Notes under the pieces: model-generated
The model's input: the letters and a program-made list of their open reading frames with translations, nothing else
Told to the model about the DNA's origin: nothing
Database searches by the model: none
Assembly: GCA_020831585.1 (NCBI GenBank)
Contig: JAFIGE010000019.1
Span: 1-50,925 of the forward strand
Length of the DNA stretch: 50,925 nucleotides
From: Opitutales bacterium
GTDB lineage: Bacteria > Verrucomicrobiota > Verrucomicrobiia > Opitutales > Oceanipulchritudinaceae
Direction: 5' to 3'
Shown here: piece by piece, positions 26,380 to 34,664 of the stretch
Layout: every line of letters starts with the position of its first letter
Position numbering within the stretch: position 1 is the stretch's first letter
Program-made: the position numbers and the translations under genes

Positions 26380-27899
26380 GGCGCACCCTCCCAAGATGCC
26401 GGGTCTTCCAACGGGCGGATACTTTCGAGAAAGGTGAGCGCCTCGGGCAACTGGGTCTCCCATGCGCTCTCCTGACCGCGAATCACGACCCAGTGGATCT
26501 TGTCATTATCTTTCCAATACACACGGAGGGACCGCGCGGGAACTCCCCGATCAAGAAATTGACCTTCAATGCGGCGGGCGGGTCGCCCATGTATTTTGAT
26601 TTCCGTTTCGCTCCCCTCGACCACAGTGAAATCCTGCAGGAAAGAACGGAGGCGCCGCACATCGGCTTGCACAGCCTCTTCCAGGGTGCGGTCAGGATTG
26701 GGCGGGTTCACCAACCATACGGCGAAGGTCCGGCCGTCGCCGGACAGGACGTGCACTTGGTTGAGGTGGTTATCCACTCGCCCGAAATCCATGCCACTCC
26801 ACCCATCCGGCACCGTATACGCCCAACCCAGGGCATCGATTTCTCCCTCGTAAGGTGCCATCTGCGGTCGCTCCTTTGCCCGCGCAAGCTCAATGCTCAT
26901 GTGGCTCGACCGCATGCGAACGACCCTGCGGGGGCCATCCGGATCGACCCAAACCGTGGCGTTGTAAACAGAAAACTGCGCATCCCTCATCTCAAAGTCC
27001 CATCGCTCAAATAGGCCGTCGGCATCGCGCCCCTCGAGCGCTTCCATCCCGATAAACCGGTAAACCGCCTCCCCTGAAAGCCCAACCGGAAAAAGAATAT
27101 GGACCGGGAAGACCGGATTCTCCCGGCGATCCAGCGCGCGAGGCAGATGCATCGTCTGCTCGTTATCGACGTAAAGGTTCCCCGCCGGCAAAGTGATCGC
27201 ACGCTCGGCTCCGTTCTCCTCCCAAGACCACACGCGCGAAGCGGGATCAAAGGTGGCCGAAAACCGGTCCGCCACGGGGTTTCGCCCGGTGATGCGCAAA
27301 AGTCGGAAGCCGTCTTCCACCCGTTCGCTCACCAAATCGTGGACCATAGCGACCTGACTCAAATCAACGTGCAACCAACTGCGCAGTCGAAAAACGGGTT
27401 GCCCATCGAAGTAGTCATCCGCCGACCATGAACTGTAATACCCGATGACACTTCCACCCAGCGAGCGGATCTGGTAGAGGAGATATTCGTCGTTGGGCCA
27501 GGGCCGGACGGTGGGCGGGAGGCGGCTGGTCCGGGTGAGGAGTTCCATCGCCCGTCCGCGCCAGGGCTGGGGAATCCCTCCCTGATCACGCAGTGTCTGC
27601 GCGAGGCGGCGCCCCTCGGCCGTCTCCCCTTTGCCAAAGAGCAACTCCGCCAAGCGGAAAGTGGCCTCCGCCCAGACCGGTGGCAAAGCCTCCCCCGGAC
27701 GCGCCTGAATGGACTCCAGCAAACGCCGGGCGGCCTCACGGTCACCGCCAACCTCAAGTTCGAAAACGGCTTCTTCCAACTGAAGGCTTGCGGGCAAATC
27801 CCGACCCTCCGGAGAGGGAATCCCCGCACCCAGCAAAAGGATGCCCGGGAACACCCCAAGCATCACGGTGAGCAATGCAGTCGTACGGAAAAAGTTCAT
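26376..27899 (-). CDS. Exported protein coupled to the histidine kinase
   Basis: A 507-residue protein of unknown function. A signal-like segment (TTALLTVMLGVFPGILLLGAG) precedes a short helical repeat region (LEEAVFELEVGGDREAARRL, VWAEATFRLAELLFGKGE; TPR-like, ~35-100). A beta-rich body resembles outer-membrane lipoprotein-sorting-type folds (RLLRITGR, FIGMEALEGRDADG). The C-terminal ~140 residues (WAYTVPDGWSGMDF...FLESIRPLED) look like a PsbP-like fold. GGGAG-type sequence (GGGAG, 8 bp before ATG 27899) supports this start over 27914. It overlaps the kinase gene by 4 bp. A periplasmic partner that feeds signals to the kinase is a reasonable inference. Confidence 0.6.
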   Translation of the reverse strand: MNFFRTTALLTVMLGVFPGILLLGAGIPSPEGRDLPASLQLEEAVFELEVGGDREAARRLLESIQARPGEALPPVWAEATFRLAELLFGKGETAEGRRLAQTLRDQGGIPQPWRGRAMELLTRTSRLPPTVRPWPNDEYLLYQIRSLGGSVIGYYSSWSADDYFDGQPVFRLRSWLHVDLSQVAMVHDLVSERVEDGFRLLRITGRNPVADRFSATFDPASRVWSWEENGAERAITLPAGNLYVDNEQTMHLPRALDRRENPVFPVHILFPVGLSGEAVYRFIGMEALEGRDADGLFERWDFEMRDAQFSVYNATVWVDPDGPRRVVRMRSSHMSIELARAKERPQMAPYEGEIDALGWAYTVPDGWSGMDFGRVDNHLNQVHVLSGDGRTFAVWLVNPPNPDRTLEEAVQADVRRLRSFLQDFTVVEGSETEIKIHGRPARRIEGQFLDRGVPARSLRVYWKDNDKIHWVVIRGQESAWETQLPEALTFLESIRPLEDPASWEGAP

Positions 27900-27991
27900 C
27901 AGTGCGACTCCCATTGGAGGTGGGGAAGGCGACGGTGGCAAGCTGTCCGTCAATTCTCCGTTCCCCCGTCGGGCGGTCCGGCAGGGCCAAT

Positions 27992-28318
27992 TCAGCAGCC
28001 AGCCTTGGCCAAACGCGTGCGGCGTGTGGGAACCCGACGCCGCATCACGCGGACCGGCTCCGTCCTTGCCGGAGACACTTCCACCGCATCAGGCCGCACA
28101 TCGCGGGAAACCCGATAGGCGTGCAGGCGGACGGGTGCCAGCTCCTGGCCGAGAACGGCGAGGAGAAGAAGCGCCCCCGCCCCGAAGGCCGCCGGTCCGA
28201 TGACTGTCGGGCCAACCAGCAAAGCCCCGAGGGCCATCGAACCAACGGTGATCAGAGACAGGGTCGAGAAGAAGAAGACGCTACGGGCAGTGGATTGAGC
28301 AGAACGATTTGTTTTCAT
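27992..28318 (-). CDS. Small membrane protein, unknown
   Basis: A 108-residue protein with two hydrophobic helices (SVFFFSTLSLITVGSMALGA, ~13-32, and a second to ~61) and a basic, arginine-rich C-terminus (RRRVPTRRTRLAKAGC). No family is recognised. It is on the same strand as the exported protein and two-component genes, 93 bp upstream of them, and may be the first gene of that operon. It is divergent from the pyrophosphorylase gene. Coding is supported by the hydrophobic pattern and by filling the gap; confidence is moderate. Confidence 0.5.
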   Translation of the reverse strand: MKTNRSAQSTARSVFFFSTLSLITVGSMALGALLVGPTVIGPAAFGAGALLLLAVLGQELAPVRLHAYRVSRDVRPDAVEVSPARTEPVRVMRRRVPTRRTRLAKAGC

Positions 28319-28454
28319 AGTGCCGCCGAGTCTACGCCATCTGTGTTACCGGATTATTACGGTCGCGTTCTCATTTCTGGAAACCGCTCTTTTGCCGGAT
28401 TCCCGCGTTTTTCGTCGTGACGCTTTGCACGCGAGCGCCCATCTTCGGGCCACG

Positions 28455-29903
28455 ATGGAAAAACCCTCCCCCAGCGACATCCGCCGGGCCTTTGAAGAGG
28501 CCGGACAGGGCCACGTCTTCGCACATTTCGAGAAGCTTGGCGAAAAGGAGCAGGCCCATTTCATTGCACAACTCCGAGAAATCGATCTTGCCGAACTCGA
28601 CCGGCTGATCGCCGAGCATGCGGGCGAAGCGCACGACGCCACCGACTTCTCCGATCTCCAGCCCGCCCCCTATGTGCGCCACCCGGCGAACGGCGGTGAT
28701 CCCGATCAATGGAACAGCGCCCGCAAAGCCGGCGAAGCTGCCCTGCGCGCGGGCCGCGTGGCCGCTTTTGTTGTCGCCGGGGGCCAGGGAACCCGCCTTG
28801 GCTACGATGGCCCCAAAGGCACCTTCCCGGTCACACCGGTTTTGCAAAAACCCCTCTTTCAGGTCTTCGCGGAGAAAATTCTCGCCGCCCGCCGCCGCTA
28901 TGGCGCGCCCGTTCCGTGGTTCATCATGACGAGCCACGCCAACCACGCCGCCACCGAAGCTTTCTTTGAAGAATCGGATTATTTTGGCCTCGGAGCCGGT
29001 TCCGTGCACTTCTTCACCCAAGGGCGGATGCCTGCGGTGGACTTCTCCGGAAAAATCATCCTCGAAGACAAGGGCCGGATCGCCATGAGCCCAGATGGGC
29101 ACGGCGGGAGCCTGCGCGCCCTCGTGCGCAGGGGCGCTGTCGATACCATGCGAGCGGCCGGGGTCGACATCCTCAGCTACTTTCAGGTGGACAATCCCCT
29201 CGTGCGCGTGATCGATCCCGCCTTTATTGGATTTCACGTGCAGAGCGGCTCGGAGATGTCCAGCAAGATGATCCCAAAGGCTTATCCGGAGGAAAAAGTG
29301 GGGCACTTTTGCAAGCGGGGTGACCGCCTCCTTGTTGTCGAATACAGCGATCTTCCAGCGGAGATGCAGGCCGAGCGCACCGCAGACGGCGAACTGCGCT
29401 TCCTCGCGGGGAGCATTGCCATTCATATCCTCTCAGTGGACTTCGTGCATCGCGTCGGAAGCGGGTCCGTGGACACCCGCCTACCCTTCCATCGCGCGGA
29501 AAAGAAGATCCCTACGATCGATGCGGCGGGCCATGCCGTTCGCCCGGAGAAGCCCAACGGCATCAAGTTTGAGATGTTTGTCTTCGACGCCCTGCCCCTC
29601 GCGAAGAACCCCATCATTATCGAGACGCTCCGCAGCGACGACTTCAGCCCAGTGAAAAACGCCGAGGGCTTGGATTCACCCGCGACCTGCCGGGACGACC
29701 AGCTCCGCCAATTCGCCCGCTGGGCCCAGACCGCCGGGATCGACCTGACCACCGACGAATCCGGCCTGCCCGCCTTTGCCTTCGAGGTGAGCCCGCTCTT
29801 TGCGGAAGACGCGGAGACCTTCGCGGCGAATTGGAAGCGACCGGCTTCTCCCCAAACCCTTACAGCCGGCACTTGCCTCGGGGAAGCGGACCTTCCCGAG
29901 TGA
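28455..29903 (+). CDS. UDP-N-acetylglucosamine/UDP-sugar pyrophosphorylase, eukaryote-type
   Basis: A 482-residue cytoplasmic UDPGP-family enzyme that makes a UDP-sugar from UTP and a sugar 1-phosphate. The nucleotide-binding signature VVAGGQGTRLGYDGPKGTFPV is at ~106-126 (LAGGQGTRLG...PKG in the family). VPWFIMTSHANH, FFTQGRMPAVD, DGHGGSLRAL, YFQVDNPLVRVIDP and PNGIKFEMFVFDALP follow in the order of eukaryotic UAP1, and not of bacterial GlmU. The frame extends upstream, but the ATG at 28455 starts the family-like N-terminus. The phosphohexomutase begins 67 bp after its stop, so the pair probably makes and consumes sugar phosphates for envelope glycans. Confidence 0.88.
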   Translation: MEKPSPSDIRRAFEEAGQGHVFAHFEKLGEKEQAHFIAQLREIDLAELDRLIAEHAGEAHDATDFSDLQPAPYVRHPANGGDPDQWNSARKAGEAALRAGRVAAFVVAGGQGTRLGYDGPKGTFPVTPVLQKPLFQVFAEKILAARRRYGAPVPWFIMTSHANHAATEAFFEESDYFGLGAGSVHFFTQGRMPAVDFSGKIILEDKGRIAMSPDGHGGSLRALVRRGAVDTMRAAGVDILSYFQVDNPLVRVIDPAFIGFHVQSGSEMSSKMIPKAYPEEKVGHFCKRGDRLLVVEYSDLPAEMQAERTADGELRFLAGSIAIHILSVDFVHRVGSGSVDTRLPFHRAEKKIPTIDAAGHAVRPEKPNGIKFEMFVFDALPLAKNPIIIETLRSDDFSPVKNAEGLDSPATCRDDQLRQFARWAQTAGIDLTTDESGLPAFAFEVSPLFAEDAETFAANWKRPASPQTLTAGTCLGEADLPE

Positions 29904-29970
29904 ATCTACCCTGCTCTCCCGCGTATCCAACCGATTCCTTGATCCACTTAACCGCATTCATCACAGCATC

Positions 29971-31935
29971 ATGAGCCTGACCGCATCCATCAAAACCGCC
30001 GCTGAAAAGGGCGACCTCCTCGCCTCCGCCTCCGAAAACATCCTCTCCTGGCTGGAGAGCGATGTGCTGCCCGATTGGGCCACGGCCAGTGTCGCCGAAC
30101 TCGTCGAGGGAAGCCACTGGAGCGAACTCAACGACCGGTTCTACAAGCAAATCGAGTTCGGCACAGGCGGGATGCGCAACCGCACTGTCGGCCAAGTCGT
30201 GACACAGGCCGAGCGCGGCTCCACAACGGAAGGGGAACCGGCTCACGCCGCTGTCGGCACGGCTGTTCTCAACGATTTCAATGTCATCCGCGCCACCATT
30301 GGTCTCTTCCGTTACTGCGCCCGGCACCTCCGCCAGGCAAATGGCCGCGAAGATGTGCCCCGGCTGGTAATCGCCCACGATGTGCGCTACTTCTCCCGCC
30401 ACTTTTGCGAGCTGACGGCTTCCACATGGACCCGCCTCGGCGGCTATGCCATGATTTTCGATGGGCCCCGTTCGACCCCCCACCTGAGCTTCGCCGTGCG
30501 CGCCACCAAAGCCACCGCCGGCATCGTCATCACGGCCAGCCACAACCCGCCCCACGACAACGGTTACAAAGTTTATTTTGAGGATGGCGGACAGGTCGTC
30601 TACCCGCACGCCGAAGGCATCATTCACGAAGTCTACCAAGTGAAACTTGCCGAGGTCGCCAAATACCTCGACATCCAGCCGGCAGGCACTGTCACCCTCC
30701 CCGCTTCCCTCGACGACGCCTACGGGCACCACCTCGAAGACAACCTCCTCGACCGCGAGGTCCTCCGCGCTCACCCGCCCAAGATCGTCTTCACGCCAAT
30801 TCATGGCACAGGCGGCACGATGGCACCCAAGGTGCTCGCGGCGGCCGGTCTCACCGTCGATACGGTGCCCGAGCAGATGAAGCAGGACGGCGGCTTCCCC
30901 TCCGTCAAATCGCCCAACCCCGAAAACGCCGAAGCCCTCGCCATGGGCCTCGCGCGGGCCAGGGAAACCGGGGCCGACATTGTCATGGCGACCGACCCCG
31001 ATGCCGACCGCATGGGCGTCGCCGTACGCGATGAAAACGGGGAAATGGTCCTTCTCTCGGGCAACATGATCGGCTCCCTTATCGCCGAATACCGCGTGCG
31101 CCGCATGAAGGAAATGGGCTGGTTGCCACGCGAAGGCACGCAGCGCGCCGCCCTCATCAAGACCTTCGTTACCACGCCGCTCCAAGCCGCCATCGCCCGC
31201 CAGCACGGCCTCAAGTTAATCGACACCCTCACCGGCTTTAAGTGGATCGGCAGAAAACTGGCCCGCTACGAAGCCGAACTTCAGGAGAAGCTTTTGCGAG
31301 AGCAGGGGATCGTCCTCGATTACGATGCCTGTACCCCCGAAGCCCGTCGCCGCCTCCTCCTCGAACACAGCACCTTCTACGTCTTTGGCGGCGAAGAGAG
31401 CTACGGCTACCTCGCCTCCGATGTCGTGCGCGATAAAGACGCCAACGCCGCCGCCCTCATGTTTGCTGAAGTCGGAGCATGGCTCGCCTCCCGGAAACGA
31501 AGCTTCCCCGACTTCCTCGACGAAATCTACCTTCGCTACGGCTACTACCTCGAAGGTCTCGTAAACATCTATTACGAGGGGGCTGCCGGCTCCAGCAAGA
31601 TTGCCCGCATCCTCGCCTCCTACCGCGACAACACCCCGGAGAAAATCGGTGAATTCGGCGTAACACGCTTCCAGGACTTCGGCCGCGAAGATATTGAAGA
31701 TGCCGACGGCGAAGCCATCCCAAAGCAGGACTTCTATTTTCTCGAACTGGAAAACGGTTATCAATTCGCCGTGCGCGGAAGTGGAACGGAACCCAAGATC
31801 AAGTTCTACGTCTTCGCCCGCGAGGATGTGCCCGAACCTGCCGCCTTGGAAGACGTGAAGGCGAGCACCCGCGCCACCCTCGAAGCACTGAAAGCCGCCA
31901 TCGAAGCCGACGCCCGCGCCCGCGCCGAAGGCTGA
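29971..31935 (+). CDS. Phosphohexomutase (phosphoglucomutase/phosphomannomutase)
   Basis: A 654-residue alpha-D-phosphohexomutase that shifts phosphate between carbons 6 and 1 of a hexose. Domain 1 has FGTGGMRNRTVG (~63-74) and the phosphoserine loop TASHNPPHDNGYK (~188-200, Ser190). Domain 2 has the metal loop DPDADRMG (~342-349). Domain 3 has GGEESYGY, and domain 4 the phosphate-binding RGSGTEPKIKFYV near the end. The length is a little above PgcA-type enzymes (~580). The frame opens earlier within the preceding gene; the ATG at 29971 was chosen because it gives the family N-terminus. It follows the UDP-sugar pyrophosphorylase. A truncated repeat copy starts 11 bp after its stop. Confidence 0.93.
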   Translation: MSLTASIKTAAEKGDLLASASENILSWLESDVLPDWATASVAELVEGSHWSELNDRFYKQIEFGTGGMRNRTVGQVVTQAERGSTTEGEPAHAAVGTAVLNDFNVIRATIGLFRYCARHLRQANGREDVPRLVIAHDVRYFSRHFCELTASTWTRLGGYAMIFDGPRSTPHLSFAVRATKATAGIVITASHNPPHDNGYKVYFEDGGQVVYPHAEGIIHEVYQVKLAEVAKYLDIQPAGTVTLPASLDDAYGHHLEDNLLDREVLRAHPPKIVFTPIHGTGGTMAPKVLAAAGLTVDTVPEQMKQDGGFPSVKSPNPENAEALAMGLARARETGADIVMATDPDADRMGVAVRDENGEMVLLSGNMIGSLIAEYRVRRMKEMGWLPREGTQRAALIKTFVTTPLQAAIARQHGLKLIDTLTGFKWIGRKLARYEAELQEKLLREQGIVLDYDACTPEARRRLLLEHSTFYVFGGEESYGYLASDVVRDKDANAAALMFAEVGAWLASRKRSFPDFLDEIYLRYGYYLEGLVNIYYEGAAGSSKIARILASYRDNTPEKIGEFGVTRFQDFGREDIEDADGEAIPKQDFYFLELENGYQFAVRGSGTEPKIKFYVFAREDVPEPAALEDVKASTRATLEALKAAIEADARARAEG

Positions 31936-31946
31936 GGGAGATCCCC

Positions 31947-32030
31947 AAAAGTAGTCGACCTGCTTCAGCGGTCGACCTGCGGCGGAAGGGGGCGCTCTGT
32001 TCTTCGCACGCGCGCCCCGTCCCCCGGCAT
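31947..32030 (+). repeat. Dispersed structured repeat, copy D (5' half)
   Basis: Hairpin I, TCGACC-TGCTTCAGC-GGTCGA (31955-31975), is perfectly paired and is followed by GCGGAAG and CTTCGCACGC, matching copy C. Hairpins II and III are missing, so this is a truncated copy. Its left edge AAAAGTAGTC is the inverted form of the 3' end (GACTACTTTT) of copy A. Confidence 0.6.
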
Positions 32031-32094
32031 CATTTCCCTTCTCTCGAAAAGGCTTTGCCTGCCCCTACGGGTTCGCCATCCTCCCTCCTTTTCC

Positions 32095-34662
32095 ATGGCC
32101 GCCCAAGCGAACAAACTCACCCCGATGATGCAGCAATATATGGAGGTGAAGCGTCAGCTTCCTCCCAACTCGCTGCTCCTCTTCCGCCTCGGGGACTTTT
32201 ATGAGATGTTCGACGACGATGCCCGCATGGGGGCGGAGGTCCTCGGCATCACCCTGACCATGCGCAACGGCCAACCCATGGCCGGGATTCCCTACCATGC
32301 CGCTGATTCCTACATCCCCAAAGTTCTCGCTGCCGGAAAAAAAGTCGCCATCTGCGACCAAGTCGAGACGCCCCGCCCCGGGCAACTCGTCAAACGCGCC
32401 CTCACCCGCATCCTTACGCCCGGCACCACGCTCGAAGACCACCAGCTCGAATCCCGCCGCAACCACTACCTGCTCGCCTGCGACTTTTCCCCAAAGGGGC
32501 AGCTCACCGCCGCCTGGCTTGACCTCAGCACGGGCGATTTTGCCGTCGCTGCCGAAACCAAGGTCGACGCCCTCACGAGCACTTTCGCCAGTCTCGACCC
32601 CCGGGAAGTCGTCCTCCCCGAAGACGCGCGCGCCCATTGGCTGCGCGCAGGTGTAGACGAGCGCGCGATCTCCGCTCTCTACGAATTCCTCGCCAACCGC
32701 ACCGTTTCCGAAGTCTCCGGCTTCCACTTCGACCCATCGGAAGGCTGCCGCTCCGTCCTCGAAACCCTTGGCGTGCTCAATCTCGACGGCTTTGGCGTGG
32801 CCAAGGATCACCCTGGCCTCGGGCCCGCCGGAGCCCTCCTGCGCTATGCCACCGACAGCCTCCGCGCACCCCCGCAAAACCTCTCCCGACTGCGCGCCCA
32901 TCGGGTTGATCAGACCCTCCTTCTCGACCCCGCCACCCTGCGCAACCTCGAAATCTTCAGGTCCTCCACGCACACCCGCGAAGGCAGCCTCCTCCACGCC
33001 ATGGACCGCTGCGTCACCGCCCCCGGTGCGCGCCGCCTCGAAGCCGTCCTCGCCGCCCCCGCGCTCGACCTCGAACTCATTCACTTCCGCCAAAACTGCG
33101 TCGGCGAGTTTTTGGAAGCACCCGCCATCGCGGGCGAACTCCAGGATTACCTCAAGGGCATCCGCGACCTTCCCCGCATCCTCGGCCGACTGCGCAATCG
33201 CCTCCGCAATCCCCGCGAGCTCGGGGCCATCCGCGATACCCTCCTCCAGCTCCCCTCTATTCGCGAAACCCTCGCCACCCTCGACGGCCCCCACCTTGCC
33301 AACCTCGCCGCTGGAATCGAAGAATTCCCCCATCTCTTCGATCTCCTCCACCGCGCTCTCGCCGAAGATCTCCCCAACCAACTTCAGGAAGGCGGTTACA
33401 TAGCCGATGGTTACGACACCGACCTCGACCGCATCCGCTCCCTCACCCGCGACTCCAAGACCTGGATCTCCGACCTCGAAGCCAGCGAAGCCGCCCGCAC
33501 CGGCATCAAAAAACTCAAGATTCGCTTCAACAATGCCTTCGGCTATTTCATCGAAGTCACCAAGGCCAACCTTCACCTTGTCCCCGACGACTACATCCGC
33601 AAGCAAACCACCGTCAACGCGGAGCGCTTCTACACCCCGGAACTCAAAGAAAAGGAACGCGAAATCCTCCACGCCGACGAAAAGGCCATCGCCCGCGAAG
33701 AGGAGCTCTTTCGCGGAATCGTCGACAGCGTCCTCGAACACGCCACCGCCCTCGAAGCCACTGCTGCCACCCTCGCCGACCTCGACCTCCTCATCGGCTG
33801 GTCCGTCCTTGCCCGCGAATGGAATTATGTACAACCCATCGTCGACGACAGCGATAAGCTCGAAATCGAGGGCGGCCGCCATCCTGTGGTCGAGCAAATG
33901 ATGCGCCGAGAGCGCCTCAAAGGCCTCCCTGGAGAGCACGATTTTGTGCCCAACGACACCGCCCTGAGCGCCTCCGGCGAGCAAATTGCCGTCATCACCG
34001 GCCCCAACATGGCCGGAAAGAGCACCTACATCCGGCAGGTCGCCCTCATCGCCCTGATGGCGCAAGTCGGCTCCTGGGTGCCCGCCGCCAAATGCCGCAT
34101 CGGCCTCGTCGACCGCATCTTCTCCCGCGTGGGCGCCAGCGATGAACTCTCGCGCGGCAACTCCACTTTCATGGTGGAGATGAACGAAACCGCCAACATC
34201 CTCAACAATGCCACCGCACGCAGCCTCATCATTCTCGACGAAATCGGGCGCGGCACCAGCACCTACGACGGCCTGAGCATCGCCTGGGCCGTGGTGGAGC
34301 ACCTTCATGGCGATGGCACCGCCGGCCCCCGCACCCTCTTTGCCACCCACTACCACGAACTCACCCAAATCGACCAGCAACTCCCCCGCGTGGCCAACCA
34401 CTGTGTCGCCGTGAAGGAGTGGAACGACCGCATCATCTTTGTGCGCCAAGTCGTGAAAGGGGCCGCCGACCGCAGCTACGGCATCCAAGTCGCCCGCCTT
34501 GCCGGTCTGCCGCCCACCGTCATCGACCGCGCCAAAGTCATCCTTTCCAAACTCGAAAGCGAAGACTCCAGCCACAACCTCCTGCGCCTGCGCCTGAAAG
34601 AGCGCCGCAAGCGCCAGGCCGCGGGCGAAGATCCCGACGAGGCTCAACTGAGCCTCTTTTGA
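32095..34662 (+). CDS. mutS: DNA mismatch repair protein MutS
   Basis: An 855-residue MutS of the usual length. The mismatch-recognition domain has FRLGDFYEMFDDDA (~35-48), whose Phe-x-Glu stacks at the mispair. The ATPase domain has Walker A GPNMAGKSTYIRQ (~635-647), the ABC signature region DELSRGNSTFMVEM, Walker B IILDEIGRGTSTYDG and the switch histidine in FATHYHELT. The C-terminal region is short and ends AQLSLF. It recognises mispairs as a dimer and recruits MutL. It starts at the ATG of MAAQANKLTPMMQQY. A RAYT gene ends 2 bp beyond its stop on the other strand, leaving no room for a separate terminator. Confidence 0.98.
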   Translation: MAAQANKLTPMMQQYMEVKRQLPPNSLLLFRLGDFYEMFDDDARMGAEVLGITLTMRNGQPMAGIPYHAADSYIPKVLAAGKKVAICDQVETPRPGQLVKRALTRILTPGTTLEDHQLESRRNHYLLACDFSPKGQLTAAWLDLSTGDFAVAAETKVDALTSTFASLDPREVVLPEDARAHWLRAGVDERAISALYEFLANRTVSEVSGFHFDPSEGCRSVLETLGVLNLDGFGVAKDHPGLGPAGALLRYATDSLRAPPQNLSRLRAHRVDQTLLLDPATLRNLEIFRSSTHTREGSLLHAMDRCVTAPGARRLEAVLAAPALDLELIHFRQNCVGEFLEAPAIAGELQDYLKGIRDLPRILGRLRNRLRNPRELGAIRDTLLQLPSIRETLATLDGPHLANLAAGIEEFPHLFDLLHRALAEDLPNQLQEGGYIADGYDTDLDRIRSLTRDSKTWISDLEASEAARTGIKKLKIRFNNAFGYFIEVTKANLHLVPDDYIRKQTTVNAERFYTPELKEKEREILHADEKAIAREEELFRGIVDSVLEHATALEATAATLADLDLLIGWSVLAREWNYVQPIVDDSDKLEIEGGRHPVVEQMMRRERLKGLPGEHDFVPNDTALSASGEQIAVITGPNMAGKSTYIRQVALIALMAQVGSWVPAAKCRIGLVDRIFSRVGASDELSRGNSTFMVEMNETANILNNATARSLIILDEIGRGTSTYDGLSIAWAVVEHLHGDGTAGPRTLFATHYHELTQIDQQLPRVANHCVAVKEWNDRIIFVRQVVKGAADRSYGIQVARLAGLPPTVIDRAKVILSKLESEDSSHNLLRLRLKERRKRQAAGEDPDEAQLSLF

Positions 34663-34664
34663 CT

